Shown here piece by piece: positions 35,680 through 48,303 of a stretch of DNA of 64,000 nucleotides (its first letter is position 1; each line of letters begins with the position of its first letter). The notes under the pieces were generated by a model, which was not told the origin of the DNA, did no database searches, and saw only the letters and a program-made list of their open reading frames with translations. The position numbers and the translations under genes are program-made. Source of the stretch: Amoebidium appalachense (taxonomy: Eukaryota > Ichthyosporea); contig CAVNZM010000015.1 in NCBI GenBank assembly GCA_963693365.1, positions 1,116,001 to 1,180,000 of the forward strand, in the 5' to 3' direction.

Positions 35680-36365
35680 GCGCGCGCACACAAACACACA
35701 AAAACACACGTGCATAAAACCAAAGGCAAAAAGAAAAAAAGAGAAAATAAACTGAGAAAAGAAAAAAACAAAAAAGAAGGAAAAGTAAACGAAGAAAAGG
35801 TTATGCCTGAGAGATGTGGGTGTGCACACAGCGGTACATGGTTTGTGATAACCACGTGCGCAGTAGATGAGTCACGTGATAGTTGCCAACACGTGCCAAG
35901 CACTCGCGCACCAATAAGCATGCACACACGCGACACACACGTTCACATCATGCACAAACACATTAAAACTACACATGCAACCACTAATCGCACCACAAAA
36001 GAAATTCAACCACAACCACAGCCTGCCAATTCACCCATTTTCATTGCATTGACAACTCCACAAACCACCAATCGCATTCAACCATTATCTTTAATAGTTT
36101 TTTTAAATTCCAGGAGGTGTCTTCAACCAATCATGTTCGTCGTGCCACGTGGCACAGTCTTCCCATGTGGTTGAGGCTCTGCCATTGGTTCTTTGCTGCG
36201 GGAATTCTCTGGGTGGCTACGGCCGCACTGTTGCTATTCTGGCTGCTCACGTGCAACATGCTCGGGTAGGTGCTTTAAAACACGTTAAAAGTCTGATAGA
36301 ATTTAATTTAAGCGGGGGTTAACCACTTTGGGGAGGAGGGAGGGGGAAATAAATGCCCCCCCCCC

Positions 36366-36396
<31 letters not shown>

Positions 36397-36448
36397 ACGT
36401 GCGCATCTTTTTTACCTACCACTGCCGAGAATTACGTATCATAGAAAA

Positions 36449-36479
<31 letters not shown>

Positions 36480-37042
36480 ATGGCGGGTCTGCAGTCCTTC
36501 CTTTCTCCCAGTTTCCTGCTCGTATGTGAGGAAACAACAGAGCTGGGAGGAGGATGGGGTCCAAAACCCGTTTACAATTTCCGGGGGGGGGGGGGGGGGG
36601 GGGGGGGGGTGGCTATGGGAACAAAATATATGATAAAGCTGACTGTCTATTGGTGGATCGCAGAGTCAACAAACTGATGTTACCCGATCAGGAGCACCCA
36701 TTTTCAAGAGCGGTGCTTCTTGCGATCTGCGGATTTAATACGGCAAACATTCTAATATTCGCTGTTTTAATCTACCATGTAACCAATCGAATGGACTCGT
36801 TAAATATTACGCGACAGCTCCTATTCGCCGGACTGATGATGGGGGTGCCTGGGGTTGGGTGGATGTTGACTCACGCCAACCCAAATTGGGAAATTGTGGG
36901 GGGTTTTGATATGAGGTTGATCTTGGGGGAAATAATGTGGCTAGGGGGATGGACGTCCCTCGTGGGATGGCCGGTTTATCAATCGTACAGGTCGGTGTGT
37001 GTGTGTGCGTGTGTGTATGTGTGTGTGTGTGTGTGTGTGTGC

Positions 37043-37093
<51 letters not shown>

Positions 37094-38217
37094 CGCACGC
37101 GCATGTGCGTATGTGCTTGTGTGTGCGCCGTGTATTCGTGTGTGCACTCCTGCGTGCCTATGCACGTGTGTATCCGTGCGTGTGCAAGTATGCATAGGGC
37201 CGTGTGCGTGTGTGCATGCGTGCGTGCGAGCATGTGTGTGTGCGTCCTGCCATTACTGTGCTTGTGCATGGTTTGCAGTCATATTGGTCACGTAAGTGGG
37301 AGTGTGCGCATGCAAGGGAAGAGTGTAAAGTGACAACTCGTAGCACTGTTCGTGATTTGTGTATTATTGGTGTGTCTTCTGTGTGTCGCCACAAAAAAGA
37401 GCATCCGTGTAGGGTTGTTATATGTAGAAAGTTGTGTGTATGATATCTCTATAGGGCTAAACATATTATATTATGCATAAGAACAAATAGAACTATCTTA
37501 TAAGTCATCTGTAGATTATGACTGGGCTTCAAGATCTTGGCTGCAGAGAACTACTACTCACATGTGGGTACTTTTGCAGTTACGAACGAAAACACGGAAA
37601 GAAATTACCGGTATCATCCGCTGATATCCTCGGACGAGCAAAGGTGCGGGTGGACCAAAGGATCAGAAATCCGGATATTTCAAAACCAAAATCCCGGAAA
37701 ATTGAAGCAAAACGCAGCATACGTAGCCTTTTCGACCATGTTTTGGAGTCTCCCGAAGAGAAGGAGAAATTCCGGTGTTTCTTGCAAGGGGAATTCTGTG
37801 TGGAGAATTTGGTTTTTTGGGAGGCAGCCGAGAATTACAGGTGGGTAGAATTTTGTTATGTGAGATATACCAGAATGTGGTGGTGTGAGATAACCTGCAA
37901 AAAGGACATAATGAAAAATGCATACGGACAGGTGGGAGGGCCGGGCGGAGGGGGAAGGGAGGAGTGCAAATATTTTTCGGATGGCGGGGAGGGGAATTCT
38001 CGAAGTCGGAGGGGGGAAAGGGCGCGCGGGGGGGGGGGGGGGGGGGGGGGGGGGGCGGGAATTATCGGTTTTGAATTTCCTGCCTTGTGTTTAAGCATAC
38101 ATATGAGATATTTGACAATCCTGGGGTCTCAAATATAGTTGAAATAACACGATTCAACATCGTGTTAATGTGAGAGGTGGGGAGAATGGTGGAGGGAAGA
38201 GAAAAGGGTGTGTGTGT

Positions 38218-38272
<55 letters not shown>

Positions 38273-39694
38273 GGGGGGGGGGAGGGGGGGGGGGGGGGGA
38301 ACGGGAGGGCGACGGTGGGAAAATGGGATTTGGGGGGGGGGGAGGGGGGGGGGGGCACTAAGGGTGTAAATTATGTCTAAATATGCATTTTTTTTAACTG
38401 GGTTTATGTCACGTGCACAGAAACATGTGCCAGCACATGGACATGGGCACACCCCTGCAGCAAGAGAGACAGAGGGAGATGGCACACAGCATCTATGCTG
38501 CGCACCTGACTCACGTGGGCCTATACCAGGTATATCTCGTCTCGTGCATATCTCGTGTATATCATGTGTTTATCTCGTGTATATTCTATTGTAAAGGGGC
38601 CTGGAAAAAAACTCCTCCCGCTCCGACGCACGGAATAATGTTAACCAATCCGCCCCTTCCCCCTTTCCCCCCCCCCCCTCCCCCCTCCCCCCTCCCTCAA
38701 CACACCGCCACACAAACACGCAAGGTAAATAAATATGGAAATAGACAGATGGCCCCTTTGTTACTGTGAGAATCTGCCCCCCCCCCCCCCCCCCCCCCCC
38801 TCCCCTTCCCCTCCAGCCCGCTCCCCCTCTCGGCCGCCCGTCAGCCCCAAACCCCCTCCCCCTCCCCCCCTCCCCCCCCCCCCCCCCCTCCCCCCCCTCC
38901 CCCCTCCCCCCTCCCCTTTTTTTATAAAGGTATGGGTACCCCCTTAATCATGGGCTCTGTTGAAGTGTATCTTCTATGTGCATGTGTTATAACTTGGATC
39001 TTTAGAAAGATCAGGGTCCTTCTAGAACAAACACCTAATGAAAAAGCCGTCGGGAATTGTTAGTGATAGACTAACGAATATCCCACGTTTATCTCAGGTC
39101 AACCTCCCAGACTCCATAGTCGAGCACGTGGAAGATATACTCATGAAATTCGGCGCCCTTCTCGCCCCGGATTCAAACCCTCCCAGAGAGAAATCATCAT
39201 CGAAAGGCTCAACCAAGTCTACGATCAGCCGTGATATCCCCCTAGACACTAGCATCAGACCCCCACCGATTTCACAAAAAACCCCGCCACAGCGCCAGAT
39301 TTTCAGTGGGAAAACCCCTCTCCAACTTCAAGACACACCAAAAAACCTTCCGGATTTGGGTGCTCCCCAGTCTGCTGCCCACCAACCAGCAACGTTTTCC
39401 GTGTCTGATATTTCCGTAAAGTTGTGCATGGGATCCGCACCCCCGGCACCGCCGATTCCGTTTTTCGGACCAAAAATCAAGTTGCCCCAAAAAGTGATAT
39501 CTGGGGGGCTGATGGAAGATGTTGACTCTCTGAATGAAACCCATTCCGATTTTTTGGATCGCGCAGGTTTCTCTGGAATTTCAATTCAGGGGGATTCAAT
39601 GGATGAACTTGCGGGGGTCTTTGTTGAGGCTCAGGCTTTTGTTTATGAGTTGATGCTGTGTGGGCCGTATCAGAGATATGCAAATGGGCTGTAG
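35004..39694 (+). CDS. Seven-transmembrane RGS protein, paralogue 1
   Basis: Exons 35004-35336, 36114-36265, 36664-36990, 37580-37840, 38421-38529, 39098-39694; phases agree and give 592 residues. Seven hydrophobic segments: about 5-27, 43-58, 75-95, 137-155, 178-201, 214-230 and 246-268. The cytosolic part starts with a basic linker. The RGS domain begins near 317 ([36 protein letters not shown]), continues in exon 5 ([12 protein letters not shown]) and reaches [15 protein letters not shown] near 410. It is then interrupted by about 150 Ser/Pro/Thr-rich residues before its last helix ([23 protein letters not shown]) at the C terminus. RGS domains accelerate GTP hydrolysis by G-alpha, and 7TM-RGS fusions such as plant RGS1 act at the plasma membrane. 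Both Asn residues typical of G-alpha contact (VEN, VNL) are present. The first ATG after upstream stops fits; an in-frame purine-tract ATG at 34809 is unlikely. Confidence 0.9.
36357..36610 (+). repeat. C-tract, (CA)n and two G-tracts in intron 2
   Basis: C-tract at 36355-36382 into CA repeats, then G-runs at 36451-36479 and 36582-36609, the last ~54 bases before the exon 3 acceptor. Confidence 0.9.
37000..37260 (+). repeat. TG/CG-rich simple repeat after exon 3
   Basis: TG arrays with a short CG run begin five bases after the exon 3 donor. Apparent Cys/Val- and His/Thr-rich frames here are repeat artefacts. Confidence 0.85.
38219..38355 (+). repeat. G-homopolymer block in intron 4
   Basis: More than 50 uninterrupted G, then G-runs broken by single A. 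Another G-run lies at 38030-38055. Confidence 0.9.
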
Positions 39695-39818
39695 ATATAC
39701 ATAGTTAATATTTAGTTCTACATATATTTAAAATTTATATATAAATTGTCCTTTACTACCGAATCCGACTCTTATTCATGTGTTAATGAGAGCCCCCCCC
39801 CCCCCCCCCCCCTACCCC

Positions 39819-39856
<38 letters not shown>

Positions 39857-41537
39857 CCCCCCCCCCCCCCCCCCCCCCCATTCCCGCCAAAAAAGAAAGA
39901 AAAAGAAAACTATACATATACTAGTCCGTGACAATTTTAATTCTATCTCAATTTTCATCATCAACCCCATCTGATTTCTTTGGCTGAGCGAGTGCAATTC
40001 TCTGTGCTACATTGTCCTTTTTTTTTAAATATTGAGGAATGGCCTCATAGGAAGTTGCGCCTTACAGGGGGATTGTGCCTGTGTTTGTGTTTCGTTTTGC
40101 TCCGATCGTATGTCTGGCATAGACCAATGCCGACACCGCAGGCTCCAGTCATGATATACTTTAGCGCGCGTTTTGAACTTAATATTAGATGAAATCTGGG
40201 ATACGCAGTGTGTCGATAACGCTGGAAGTGAAAAACAGTGGGATAAAACGAAATGGTTATTATAAAATTATCAAATGAAAACCCCCGCTTTGAGAAATTT
40301 CTCAGCGGGACAGGCATCATGATGAAGATGCATACCGCCATTCTGGTGAATTGTGCAACGACTGAGGTGTGTGAATGAAAGCATGCATGCATGTGCGAGC
40401 ATGTATGTGTGTGGATGTGTGTGCGTGCGTGCACGGGTGTGCTTGTGGTTAGTGTGTGTGTGTGTTTGTGTGCATGAGTGTTTGTGTGCCGCAACTTGAT
40501 GTTTCCAGTGTTTATGTGTGTGTGTGAGCGTGGCCAGGGAGGGGGGCACCGGGGGGGGGGGGGGGGGGGGGGGGAAGGTTTCCAGTTATCTGGACGCGCC
40601 GTTTTATATTTGTGGATGCTACAATGACTGTGAGATTATGTTTTTGCAGATACCCATGAGAGGCTGTGGTGCTTACACTCCTTTTTAGGTTTTTAACCTC
40701 GAGAGCTTTGTCTAATTGTATCACACATGCTATTGGTGACGGCTGCATGAACCTGCCCTCTCCCCCCCCCCCCCCCCCCCCTCCCCCCTCTCCACCAACC
40801 CCCAACCCTCCAACCCGCCCCCTTCCCGCACACACACATCCTCCCCCCCCTCCCCCCCCCCCCCCCCCCCCCCCCCAGGCTCAGCTTCCCTCCCCACACA
40901 CACACACGTGCACATGCCCCCCCCCCCCCCCCTCCCCTCCCCCCCCCCACCCCCCCCCCCACCCCCCCCCCTTCCCCCGTCACAAACACACACTCTCTCT
41001 CCTTTACAGCACACACACGTTCAGAGACAACACAAGATACCCAAATCCAACATGCACCCAAATTTTGGGTTCCAACTGGCACCTACATGGATATTGAACC
41101 CGCGAGCTCTTTTATTTCTCTGCACCCAGTCACAGACCAAGCATTGCATTCATTAAACAATCAGCATCACACGTCAGCCTGTAATCTCACCTCATAACAT
41201 GGTAAGGAACCAACCTAAATGGAATTGTTTGAATCTAATAAATCTAATACCTTAACGACCAACACCATGCCACAAACGTTCCACCGTTTGTACCCTTCTA
41301 GCATCTTCTACACACCTTTCAACAGGTTAGGCTAGGTCCTAGTCATGCCCTGACTTCATCTTTGGGACGGCGGGGAGGGGAAATCAAAAAATGTTGAAGC
41401 AACAAGTTGATTAACCGTTGAAATAGTAAAGGAAATGAAGTACATGTACGTGAAGAAACCCTAGAGTATCTAGAGAGTATCTAGGGTTTGAATATAGGAG
41501 CGTCAGAAACTTTCAACCGTTGCACCATTTTTTTTTT

Positions 41538-41583
<46 letters not shown>

Positions 41584-41930
41584 GGAGTATGAGCATGATA
41601 GTACCAAAAATGGTACCGAGTGTCAAGACCACCCGGACACCACAACCCAGAGCCAAACTAACTGACAGCATTTGCTATCAGAGCCGAAATTTTGCATCTC
41701 TCTATGAAAGTTTGTATATCTCTATGAAAATCTGCATATCCCTATGAAAATTTGCATACCTCTAACATATACCAGCCCGCGTGAATCATGATCATGGCAG
41801 GTTTCGTTACCTCAGCCACAACTTCATCTTGCATAGAAAAAATTGAAACTTGGAAAATTGGCTTGGAAAAAACCCTAAAAAGAAAAATAAGATATAATTT
41901 TTGGAGGGAGAAAAATGCAGACATTACATT
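39695..41930. other. Spacer between the convergent 7TM-RGS genes
   Basis: No gene seen. Contents: C and CT tracts at 39796-39880, TG/TGTGCG repeats near 40400-40530, a G-run at 40552-40574, C-tracts with CA at 40760-40980, and a T-tract/G-tract at 41527-41582. No canonical AATAAA within 150 bases of either stop codon. Confidence 0.6.
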
Positions 41931-43689
41931 TCAGGCATTCTTCTCATTGCTGAACGAGTGCAAAAACCGGGGGAACGAATCGGTAGCCATCAGCTCAAAG
42001 ATGTGCGCTTGCGCTTCATCGAAAATTCCCGCCATTTCCCGATTTACGTTTGCGGTTTCCTCCCGTTTCTGCTTGAGTTTATCCCGGATTTCCCTGACTT
42101 TACTGATATCTTCTTCCGATTTTCCGTTATCTTCGCGGCTGGAGCTGTGTCCGAGGTGCACTTGCGGTACGGTCAAGGCGGAACAACTCGCGCTTTCGGT
42201 ATTTTGGGCATTTTCGTGTTTTTGCAACGAAATTTGGGAAGAATTTATACCGGAATTTTCCCTCTGCGCGTCCAAAAGCGTTGCTGTAGAAGTTATGGTG
42301 ACGGGGCGGGAATCCGACATGGAGGGGGAGGAAATCTGGTCGAGGGATTGCGCAGATTGGGATTTTCCGGGAATTTTGTCGGCAAATAAACTGGAAAGAG
42401 ACTCGGTTACCTCGAGCAAATTCAGCCTTTTGCGAATTTCCATAACGGTCGGGTGGGGCAAATTCACTTCATAGAGGGCGTTTTTGTTCACAAACGTGTT
42501 GTAGAGTCTTTGCGCGAGCGTTTTCGGGTTTATCCTTTTACCGGAACCTCCGGTCAAAAGTTCGATTCTGTATTCCTCCACGGCCTCCCAAAACAGCATA
42601 TTCTCTACGGAAAACTCCCCCTGTAGAAAAACCCGGAATCGCTCCCGACCTTCCGGATTGTTGAGCAGCTGTTGGAGCTCGTCGCGGGGGTTTCCCCCCT
42701 GAGCGGTGGGGGACATGCTCCATTTTGTGAACTGGTACCTGATTGGATGAATTTTCATGCGGTTAGCACTTTGGGAATTTTAGTCAACAGCATGCTAAGT
42801 GGCTTTTTTCTTTTCTTTTCTTTTCTTTTCTTTTTCCCGGGTGGGTGGGGGGGGGGGGGGGGGGGGGGAGGGGGGGGGGGGGGGGGGGGGGGGGGGAGGG
42901 GGGGGGGAGGGGGTAAAGTGAGAAAAACGAATTACAGCGTGGAAGTAAAAAAAGAAATTGGGGGTTTGGGCTGGGAGATGGGGGGAGGGGGAAGGGGAGG
43001 AGGGGGGGGGGGGGGGGGGATAACACCACGAGTAAAGGTTTGCACTTACAAAACAATTATCACTTTATACAGAAAATAGAACAGGGAGTGAGCTAAGGTG
43101 GGGCAAAATGCCAGGTGGGGGGGGGGGGGGGGGGGGGGGAGACAGCTCGAAAGAGAGGTCTAAATGTGGGGAAAAGGGGGGGGGGGGGGGAGGGAGGGGG
43201 GGGGGTCTTACCTGTAGGAGTCAATCAGAGGCCACACGACAATACATCCGAACCCCACCAACCACATCAACTGAGACCCCATCAGCCCGAGATCAAAGCG
43301 CAAAGTTGTTTCACAATAATCTTGAACACTGTCAAACATAACAGAAACAGCCCACACGGCACCCATTATAAATGTTCCGATTCCGGCGTATTTAAGCTGG
43401 CGGGTGATATTGAGCGAATCGGAACGCGGGCTCACGCGGCGCACGAGCACGGCGAAGAAAATGAGACTGATAGTGGTTATACCAAACATGGCTAAAAGGC
43501 AGTTGGATGCGATTGATGATCTTGAATCGTACCCGATTGCCGTCATCCAGTCCCTGTTGAGAGTTAAAATTTATTAATTTGGAGTTACAATACACATAAG
43601 CAAGTCTTTTATTGTTATCCTCGCCCCTCCCAATTCCTCACACACACACACACACGTACGGGCACAGGCACACACACAAACACACACAC

Positions 43690-43777
<88 letters not shown>

Positions 43778-45627
43778 ACACACCACACACACAGGCACAT
43801 GCATGTGCACACACTCTCACAAGCACTGATGTGTTCCTCCAGCTCCCCGTAACTTTCCGTCTCCGTTCATACACGCATCCCTTCCCCCTCCCCCCCCTCC
43901 CCCCCCACACACAAACACACTCGCACCTTGCTTCGTCTAGTCTCGCAGCTGTTTAAGTTGAGGGGGTTAAGAAAATGTTACAGAGAATGAAGCACACATT
44001 CACGACGGACAGCTCAATTGCAGAATGCACTGAGCACACATAAAGAGTATGCATTATAAACAGAGTCCATCTTTAGGGGGGGGGGGGGGGGGGGGGGGGA
44101 GTCGAGATTGAGGAGGGGAAGGGGGTTGGGGAAAGGGGGAGGACGGAGGAGGAGGGAGGGGGGAGTAGAGCAGGAGGGGACAGGGGGAGAGGGAGGAAGG
44201 GGGTGACCGTCGAGGGGGTGGGGGGGTGAGGGGGAAGGGGTAGTAGGATATATTTACTTACTTGTCCGCTATAGGAACGGCAATCCAACAGCCCACTACC
44301 AGCAAAACACTGCTAACAGCCAACCCCCTGTTGAAGAGAAAATGCCCCGTTTTCATCAAAAGGGGGAGACGATCCCATGTTTGCGCCTGCCACCACGCAC
44401 CGTTGCGGCTGCCGTGTGTTTCGGTCTGCGAACCAATAGGAGTGTGAGATTACGAGCCTTTTATGGTTATGTTTGGGGTATAGGTGTGGAAATGTGGAGA
44501 CATGGAGATTGAACGTGGCGGTTGTGGAAGGGAGAACGGTTTTGTGGCAGCAGAGGGGTGGGGAGAAAAAGGGGGGGGGGGGGGGGGGGGAGGGGGGGGG
44601 AAGGGGGGAAAGGGGGGAGAGGGGGAGGGGGAGGAGGGTGTGTGTATATGTGTGGTGTGGGTGTGTAAGCATATGATGCTGTGGATGCTATCTACGGTTT
44701 CCTGTATAGCATAGTTCGTTCTATTAGGTATCTAAAATTTTGCGATTTGTGCGATTGTGTAGGAAAGGGGATTTGTTGGGATGGGGAGGAAAGGGGGGAG
44801 GGGGAAGGGGGGGGGGGGGGGGGGGAGAAGGGGTTGGTTGGGGGGGGGGGGGGGGGTCACGCCCCGGGGGGGGGGGGGGGGGGGAGGGGAGGGCCTGGGG
44901 GGTAGAAATGGGTGCTGAGGGATGGGAGATGATGTATCGTGGGGGCTGGCCCAAACAGTGTTTGCTGGTAACCAATGTGGGCATGTGTGTTTGCACCTGT
45001 TTAAACCACGTGTATATGAGTGTGTGTGCGCAAGCGCCGTGGACGTTTCTGTGCACAATTGTTGTGATGTTTGGGGGAAGGGGAGGGTGGGGGGAGGGTG
45101 GGGCGGTGCAAGGTGAGGGAAAGGGAGGGCGCGGGGGAGCCTCAGGAGGGCGCAGAGACGCCGCCCTGGGGGGGGGGGGGGGGGGGGGGGGGAGGAGGAG
45201 GGGGAGGAGGGGGGGGGGGGGGGGGGGGCAGGTGGGGAGGGAGGAGGGGGGGGGGGGGGGGGGAGGGGGGGGGGGGGGGCAATACCTGTGTTTCGAGCAG
45301 GCGATACTTGAGATAGTACGACGAGTAGAGCTTCCAACTGCGCATAACAGTGACGAGCGAAATTGTAGTTGCACACGTGAGCACCTGTGGCCAGTGAGAA
45401 TGAACTGTTATTTTTTTAACTAACCGGCACCAACCAGAAGGAGTGATCAGCGTTTAACATAATGGAGAGAAACTAGCTGTTATATTAAATGCGGACAGTC
45501 AGGGGCATGATCAAAGTTTGCTTGAAGGAAGGAATCAATAAATCTGATGGTTTCAAATGTTATCTCCTCCCTTCACCCCCCCCCCCCCCCCCCCCCCCCC
45601 CCTCCCCCCCTCTCCCCCGCCCCCCCA

Positions 45628-45663
<36 letters not shown>

Positions 45664-46514
45664 TGCTTGTGTTGTGTTTACAGGCCACACACACGCATCT
45701 TAACAGCTTCGCGGCATGCTAGTAATACTGTCTATGGCCAACACAAACCCCAGGACGGTGTTTGACAACACTTAAAAAAAAAAAAAAATTACCCCTGCAA
45801 ACACCAAGCTGCGCAGGGGGGTTCTTGGGGTGAGGCCGCAAATCTGAAAATGCACCGTGCTGCAAACAGCACCCACAGTAAACAAAGACGGGAAGGCATA
45901 TGCAAAAACACACGAGTGTCACACTTACACAACCCCCAGCACATTCACATTGGATTAAATAATGCACGTGTTATGTCCAAAGTTCTACATAAAGTTTATT
46001 TCTATTAGGTCCTTGTGCGTGTGTGTACACGTTCACAAAGTATAACACACAGACACCCACTTTGAAACACAAACACACACCCACAGTGTCACACATATTT
46101 GCGCACACACAAAAAGGCACTGTGGTAACTCATACTATAGCAATATGGGAATGGAACAATACCCACCCAAAGACAGCATTGCAGGACAACACGTTAAGGT
46201 TCAGAAATAGTTTTTTTATATCAAAGAATATGGAACCAACAACTTAAACACATAAAATCAGAGCCGGTTTCAGCCCCACTTACCAGCAAGTCGTACAGTG
46301 CGCCAGGAAGCAGGGGAGAGTCTGCCAGCAGGCGTCTAGCCGAGAGCAAAACACTGATTGCAAGACAAAACGGAATACTGACGTAATTGAATACAGGCCA
46401 TTGGGCGGCTATAGGGTACCTCCGCCTACGTAAAAGGTACAGGCCACCACAAACAAGATAGGTGGGTATGGCAAATGCAAGCCAGAAGATGGCCATCTCT
46501 TCCCGGGGCAACAT
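41931..46514 (-). CDS. Seven-transmembrane RGS protein, paralogue 2
   Basis: Exons on the minus strand: 46514-46284, 45384-45286, 44425-44262, 43553-43212, 42738-41931; phases agree and give 547 residues. Seven hydrophobic segments: two in exon 1, one in exon 2 (LTCATTISLVTVM), one in exon 3 (GLAVSSVLLVVGCWIAV), three in exon 4. The RGS domain starts near 300 (DELQQLLNNPEGRERFRVFL; FSVENMLFWEAVEEYR), passes EVNLPHPTVMEIRKRL, then carries a ~115-residue polar, Ser/Gln/Lys-rich insertion before its last helices (FDEAQAHIFELMATDSFPRF). Both G-alpha-contact Asn positions are kept and the C-terminal half is closer to canonical RGS than paralogue 1. It shares with paralogue 1 the phase-2 introns on each side of the TM5-7 exon and the intron after TM3. 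It has one extra intron (YDLL/VLTCAT) and lacks the intron inside the RGS domain. Expected role: membrane GTPase-activating protein for G-alpha. Start is the first ATG of the open frame. Confidence 0.92.
43690..43772 (+). repeat. (CA)n microsatellite in intron 3 of paralogue 2
   Basis: Pure CA array on the plus strand, so TG in the sense RNA of this gene, unlike the CA-sense arrays near acceptors of the cNMP gene. Confidence 0.9.
43960..44085 (-). repeat. Dispersed repeat A, inverted copy
   Basis: On the minus strand it reads GATGGACTCTGTTTATAATG, CATACTCTTTATGTGTGCTC, CATTCTGCAATTGAGC, colinear with the copy at 20785. Confidence 0.65.
45160..45280 (+). repeat. G-rich block at the exon 2 donor of paralogue 2
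   Basis: G-runs broken by A extend to 45279, five bases from the exon 2 boundary. In the sense RNA this is a C-tract directly after the donor GTATTG. Confidence 0.9.
45580..45660 (+). repeat. C-tract followed by A34
   Basis: C-runs to about 45626, then about 33 A. Another example of the C-then-A order, in intron 1 of paralogue 2. Confidence 0.9.
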
Positions 46515-48270
46515 TTTGTTTGTATGATTTGGCACTTGGACCACAAGTAGTGACTATTACTCAGATGATATGTATTTGCTGGTGAGTATTAATGGTTATG
46601 AAGTGTCGAAAAGTGCTCATGTGGGGAAAGATGTGTTGGTTGTCGTTGCGATAGTATTGGAAGGGGTTGTTAGATGGTGCCACGGAGATTATGCGTAGGC
46701 ACTGTAGAAATTTGAAACAAGAGTCTTAAGGTGCCTTAAGATGTGTGGAGCCGGCTGTCCTATAACAGTCTGACTCGGTAAGCACCGATGACCTTTTCTG
46801 GAAATAAAGTGTGTCTGTTTACTTGGGGCTAAGTGTAGACGTTGCAATTAGCTACAGTCTGGTCACCTCGAAAAAATCAGATGCTAGTAAACAAACAACG
46901 CGAGGGTGGAAACGAAAAAACAAAAAGTCACGAAGTCATGGAGTCCGGATCCGTATACTGACTCATCACTAACGTGTGCATATGTATTTTGCTTCTAACA
47001 ATGCACGTGATCGGAGTCACTTCATAGCGGGAAAAGGATGAAAAATGTTCGCTTTTTTTTTTTTTAAAAAAAAATTAGTTCCAAGCAGGCCTGAGCAATT
47101 GATCAATAGGTTTGTTCGGAAAACAAGGTCACTTGTTCTCGTGATTATGTGCGATGTGCTCGCTTGTTCGCGAGTGTGAACTGACAGGGTCGGAGCAACA
47201 CATCTAACATCAATGCATGTGTACAAGTCATATGTACGTGTGTTCACACGAAACTCCCATATGTACATTTGATCTAATACACATCCGGCCCTAACTTGGG
47301 GCCATTTAGTTAAAGCTGAACAACTAGGTTAGCTAAAGTAAAAGCCACCCAAGCATTGGGTGGATAGGAAAGGCACTATTATATGGTCAAAATTGTGCAC
47401 CTCGCTATCAGGATTCCTCGTCATAATACCATCTCTGAAAAGCCTGAAAGCCAAGCAACTGTTTGCACGCATTTTGGCGCCAAGTTCGCACCGGTCACAC
47501 ACACACACCATCAACATTGATGTTGCGAGACTCCGAATACGACATGTATGTACGTATGTATGTAGCTGGAAGATACGTATGTGTGTATTGTTCTGTGGCA
47601 GAGACCCCATGGATAGGAAATGCAGATGAGACATATACATATATGTATGTGCATATGTGTATATACATACATATATCCTACATATAGATGATAGTATGCG
47701 TAAACCACGGAAGAAAGGCTTCGGAGACGACTCACAGTCTCTCACAGACCGGTGTCGGATCCCGTACAGGCCCGGGCGGATTGAATCGGCGTGGTGCGTT
47801 CCGAGCCAATCAGAGGCTGATTCACATACCCTGATTTAAAGACCAATCAGGACGCAGTTAAAACCCCCACATTGTCCAACACTTTCTAGCAAAAAAAGGT
47901 GGCCATGGCTGGTATTGCAAGAGCCATAAATTAAAAAAACGTGAAAAACACCTGTGAATAAATTAAAAAATCACACACGGCTCACACACCATTTCTATTT
48001 CGTTTTTTGTTCATCTGGTCGAACCAGGAGAGACGCGAGAAAGTGATGATAGGCCGATGATAGATCGGCGGAATTCAGCTCGGAATCTCCATGCATTTTG
48101 ATTGGCAAATAGCTTAGGTTCAAAACAAATAGATCTGGATCTGAGCCTAACTCAGTCTGAATCTGGCAGCAGGCTGCTCGGCTGGGCGTGGGCACTTCTG
48201 TGGTCCATGCTTTCACGTGTAGCTGTATACGCTTGTGTCCACATGCACTGATATGTTTATGTGTGCTTGC

Positions 48271-48303
<33 letters not shown>

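Noticed and set aside
41788-42474. 228-codon plus-strand frame
   Set aside because: Antisense to the RGS exon of paralogue 2, whose minus-strand frame has clear RGS motifs and intron-exon structure.
47329-47745. 138-codon minus-strand frame
   Set aside because: Composition follows TATG/CATA-type repeats, no domain is seen, and no splice context supports it.
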